Assembly (NCBI GenBank): GCA_015657395.1
Contig: JADLKI010000005.1
Location: 251,135-258,012, forward strand
Length of the DNA: 6,878 nucleotides
Origin: Spirochaetales bacterium
GTDB taxonomy: Bacteria; Spirochaetota; Spirochaetia; Treponematales; Rectinemataceae
Direction: 5' to 3'
The position numbers and the translations under genes are program-made. Positions 6,321-6,878 of this stretch are shown here, piece by piece; position 1 is the first letter of the stretch; each line of letters starts with the position of its first letter. Below the pieces are notes generated by a model. The model was not told the DNA's origin and did no database searches. It was given only the letters and a program-made list of their open reading frames with translations.

Positions 6321-6327
6321 GACAGAG
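6312..6327. repeat. 16-bp inverted repeat CTCTGTC-AA-GACAGAG at the IS/regulator junction
   Basis: The 7-base arms are perfectly complementary around a 2-base centre. The inner TGTCAAGACA begins with TG, as IS3-family ends do, so this may be the outer tip of the insertion element. It could instead be a former operator of the regulator or part of the insertion target. Confidence 0.45.
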
Positions 6328-6878
6328 AAAGATGAAAAATAAGGTGGACTTTTGCTCCCCTCATGCGATTTCTTTGAGTTCCCTAACAGGGAATCTGCTC
6401 CAATACATCGTGTCCGGAGTCTCATACTCCAGCGACTGGTGAAATCGCTCGCTATTGTAAAACTTCATATAGCGAGCAAGTCCTTCTTTCAATTCTGACA
6501 TCGTCCGATAGTCCTTGAGGTAAATATCCTCGTACTTCAAAGATCGCCAGAACCGTTCCACAACGATGTTGTCCAAAGCCCTGTTGACGCCGTCCATGCT
6601 GATCCGTATACCATGCGATTCCAACACCGACACAAAGGCGTCAGAAGTAAACTGGCTCCCCTGGTCCGTGTTGAAAACACCCGGTACTCCATAATGGGCT
6701 ATCGCCTCTTCAAGTGCCGATACACAGAATTGAGCGTCCATAGTGTTCGACACTCGCCACGAGAGAACTTTCCTGGAATACAGGTCAATGATCGTAACCA
6801 GGTACACGTAGCCACCCGAAAGCTTAAGGTACGTTATGTCAGACGCCCACACCTGGTTCGGCAGCCAGATGTGCATTC
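6315..6878 (-). mobile_element. IS3-family insertion sequence, one end only
   Basis: The element holds the 3' half of an IS3-type transposase gene and runs off the right side of the window, so only one terminus is visible. The boundary is placed at TG 6315, the start of TGTCAAGACA, because IS3-family elements begin TG and end CA. A second candidate TG, at 6345 (TGGACTTTTGCTCCCC), lies nearer the transposase stop. Without the other end, neither the terminal inverted repeats nor the 3-4 bp target duplication can be confirmed. The element appears to have landed in the 5' part of the winged-helix regulator gene. Confidence 0.75.
6361..6878 (-). CDS. IS3-family transposase OrfB, DDE integrase core (N-terminus outside window)
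   Basis: The frame is open to the window end; the stop is TGA 6363-6361. Residues are counted from the in-frame Met codon at 6876, which is probably internal. The retroviral-integrase (rve) fold is clear. WASDITYL contains the first catalytic Asp (13), FNTDQGSQFTS the second (71), and VVERFWRSLKYEDIYL the catalytic Glu (107). The 35 residues between Asp71 and Glu107 give the D-D-35-E signature of IS3 elements. RALDNIVVERFW is characteristic of this IS3 branch, and YNSERFHQSLEYETP (140-154) is the usual C-terminal segment. In the family the protein is made as an OrfAB fusion by programmed -1 frameshifting, but that region is not in view. All three catalytic residues are present and there is no internal stop, so the copy may be active. 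Confidence 0.95.
   Translation of the reverse strand, partial: MHIWLPNQVWASDITYLKLSGGYVYLVTIIDLYSRKVLSWRVSNTMDAQFCVSALEEAIAHYGVPGVFNTDQGSQFTSDAFVSVLESHGIRISMDGVNRALDNIVVERFWRSLKYEDIYLKDYRTMSELKEGLARYMKFYNSERFHQSLEYETPDTMYWSRFPVRELKEIA

Noticed and set aside
6298..6325. Hybrid promoter formed by TTGACA at the IS tip and TATACA in the regulator gene (- strand)
   Set aside because: The spacer between the two hexamers is only about 10 bp, too short for a sigma-70 promoter, and no other -10 is seen at 16-18 bp.
6332..6442. Short + strand open frame starting ATG 6332, behind TATAAT at 6301
   Set aside because: It runs antisense to the transposase end, has no good ribosome site or family resemblance, and is short. 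TATAAT here lies inside the regulator's coding sequence without a matching -35.
1..6878. CRISPR array, tRNA/rRNA genes, riboswitches, toxin-antitoxin pairs
   Set aside because: No regularly spaced repeats, tRNA-like arms or other such signatures were seen by reading, and the intergenic spaces are short and explained by promoters and terminators.

Overview
The window is a stretch of moderately G+C-rich bacterial chromosome with seven protein-coding genes, two of them cut by the window edges. No RNA gene, CRISPR array or replication origin was seen. A spirochaete (Treponema/Rectinema/Spirochaeta-like) is the best guess. This rests on the Na+-pump/transcarboxylase-type carboxyltransferase without a biotin domain, the lipoprotein-anchored MsrA, and a winged-helix regulator that resembles spirochaete and polysaccharide-locus regulators. 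The taxonomic call is inference; no ribosomal or other marker gene is present.

Layout. (1) Positions 1-1488, + strand: 3' part of an oxaloacetate decarboxylase alpha / transcarboxylase 5S-type subunit. (2) Positions 1538-4750, - strand: a compact run of four genes, transcribed TetR regulator -> HSL-type alpha/beta hydrolase -> exported SIMPL-domain protein -> glutamate racemase (murI). The first three are packed with a 4-base overlap and a 3-base gap, so they are very probably one operon. murI follows after 64 bases that contain promoter-like hexamers of its own. (3) Positions 4751-4914: an AT-rich divergent regulatory region with several inverted repeats. (4) Positions 4915-5649, + strand: a lipoprotein form of methionine sulfoxide reductase A. 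(5) Positions 5727 to about 6320, - strand: a winged-helix transcriptional regulator whose 5' end appears to have been cut off by an insertion sequence. (6) Positions from about 6315 to the window end, - strand: one end of an IS3-family element with the C-terminal half of its DDE transposase.

How the genes relate. The TetR gene heads the operon of the hydrolase it probably controls and diverges from msrA, so one TetR operator in the shared intergenic region could affect both sides. SIMPL proteins, MsrA and MurI all concern the cell envelope or oxidative damage, so the group reads loosely as an envelope maintenance/stress cluster. No dedicated pathway is proven. Both convergent junctions (1489-1537 and 5650-5726) hold overlapping hairpins that can serve as bidirectional terminators.

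Most of the window is ordinary core genome. The most notable points are the IS insertion into the regulator, the lipid-anchored MsrA with its long linker, the absence of a biotinyl domain in the carboxyltransferase, and -10-like boxes placed almost on top of two start codons that lack a Shine-Dalgarno sequence. I found no convincing previously undescribed system.
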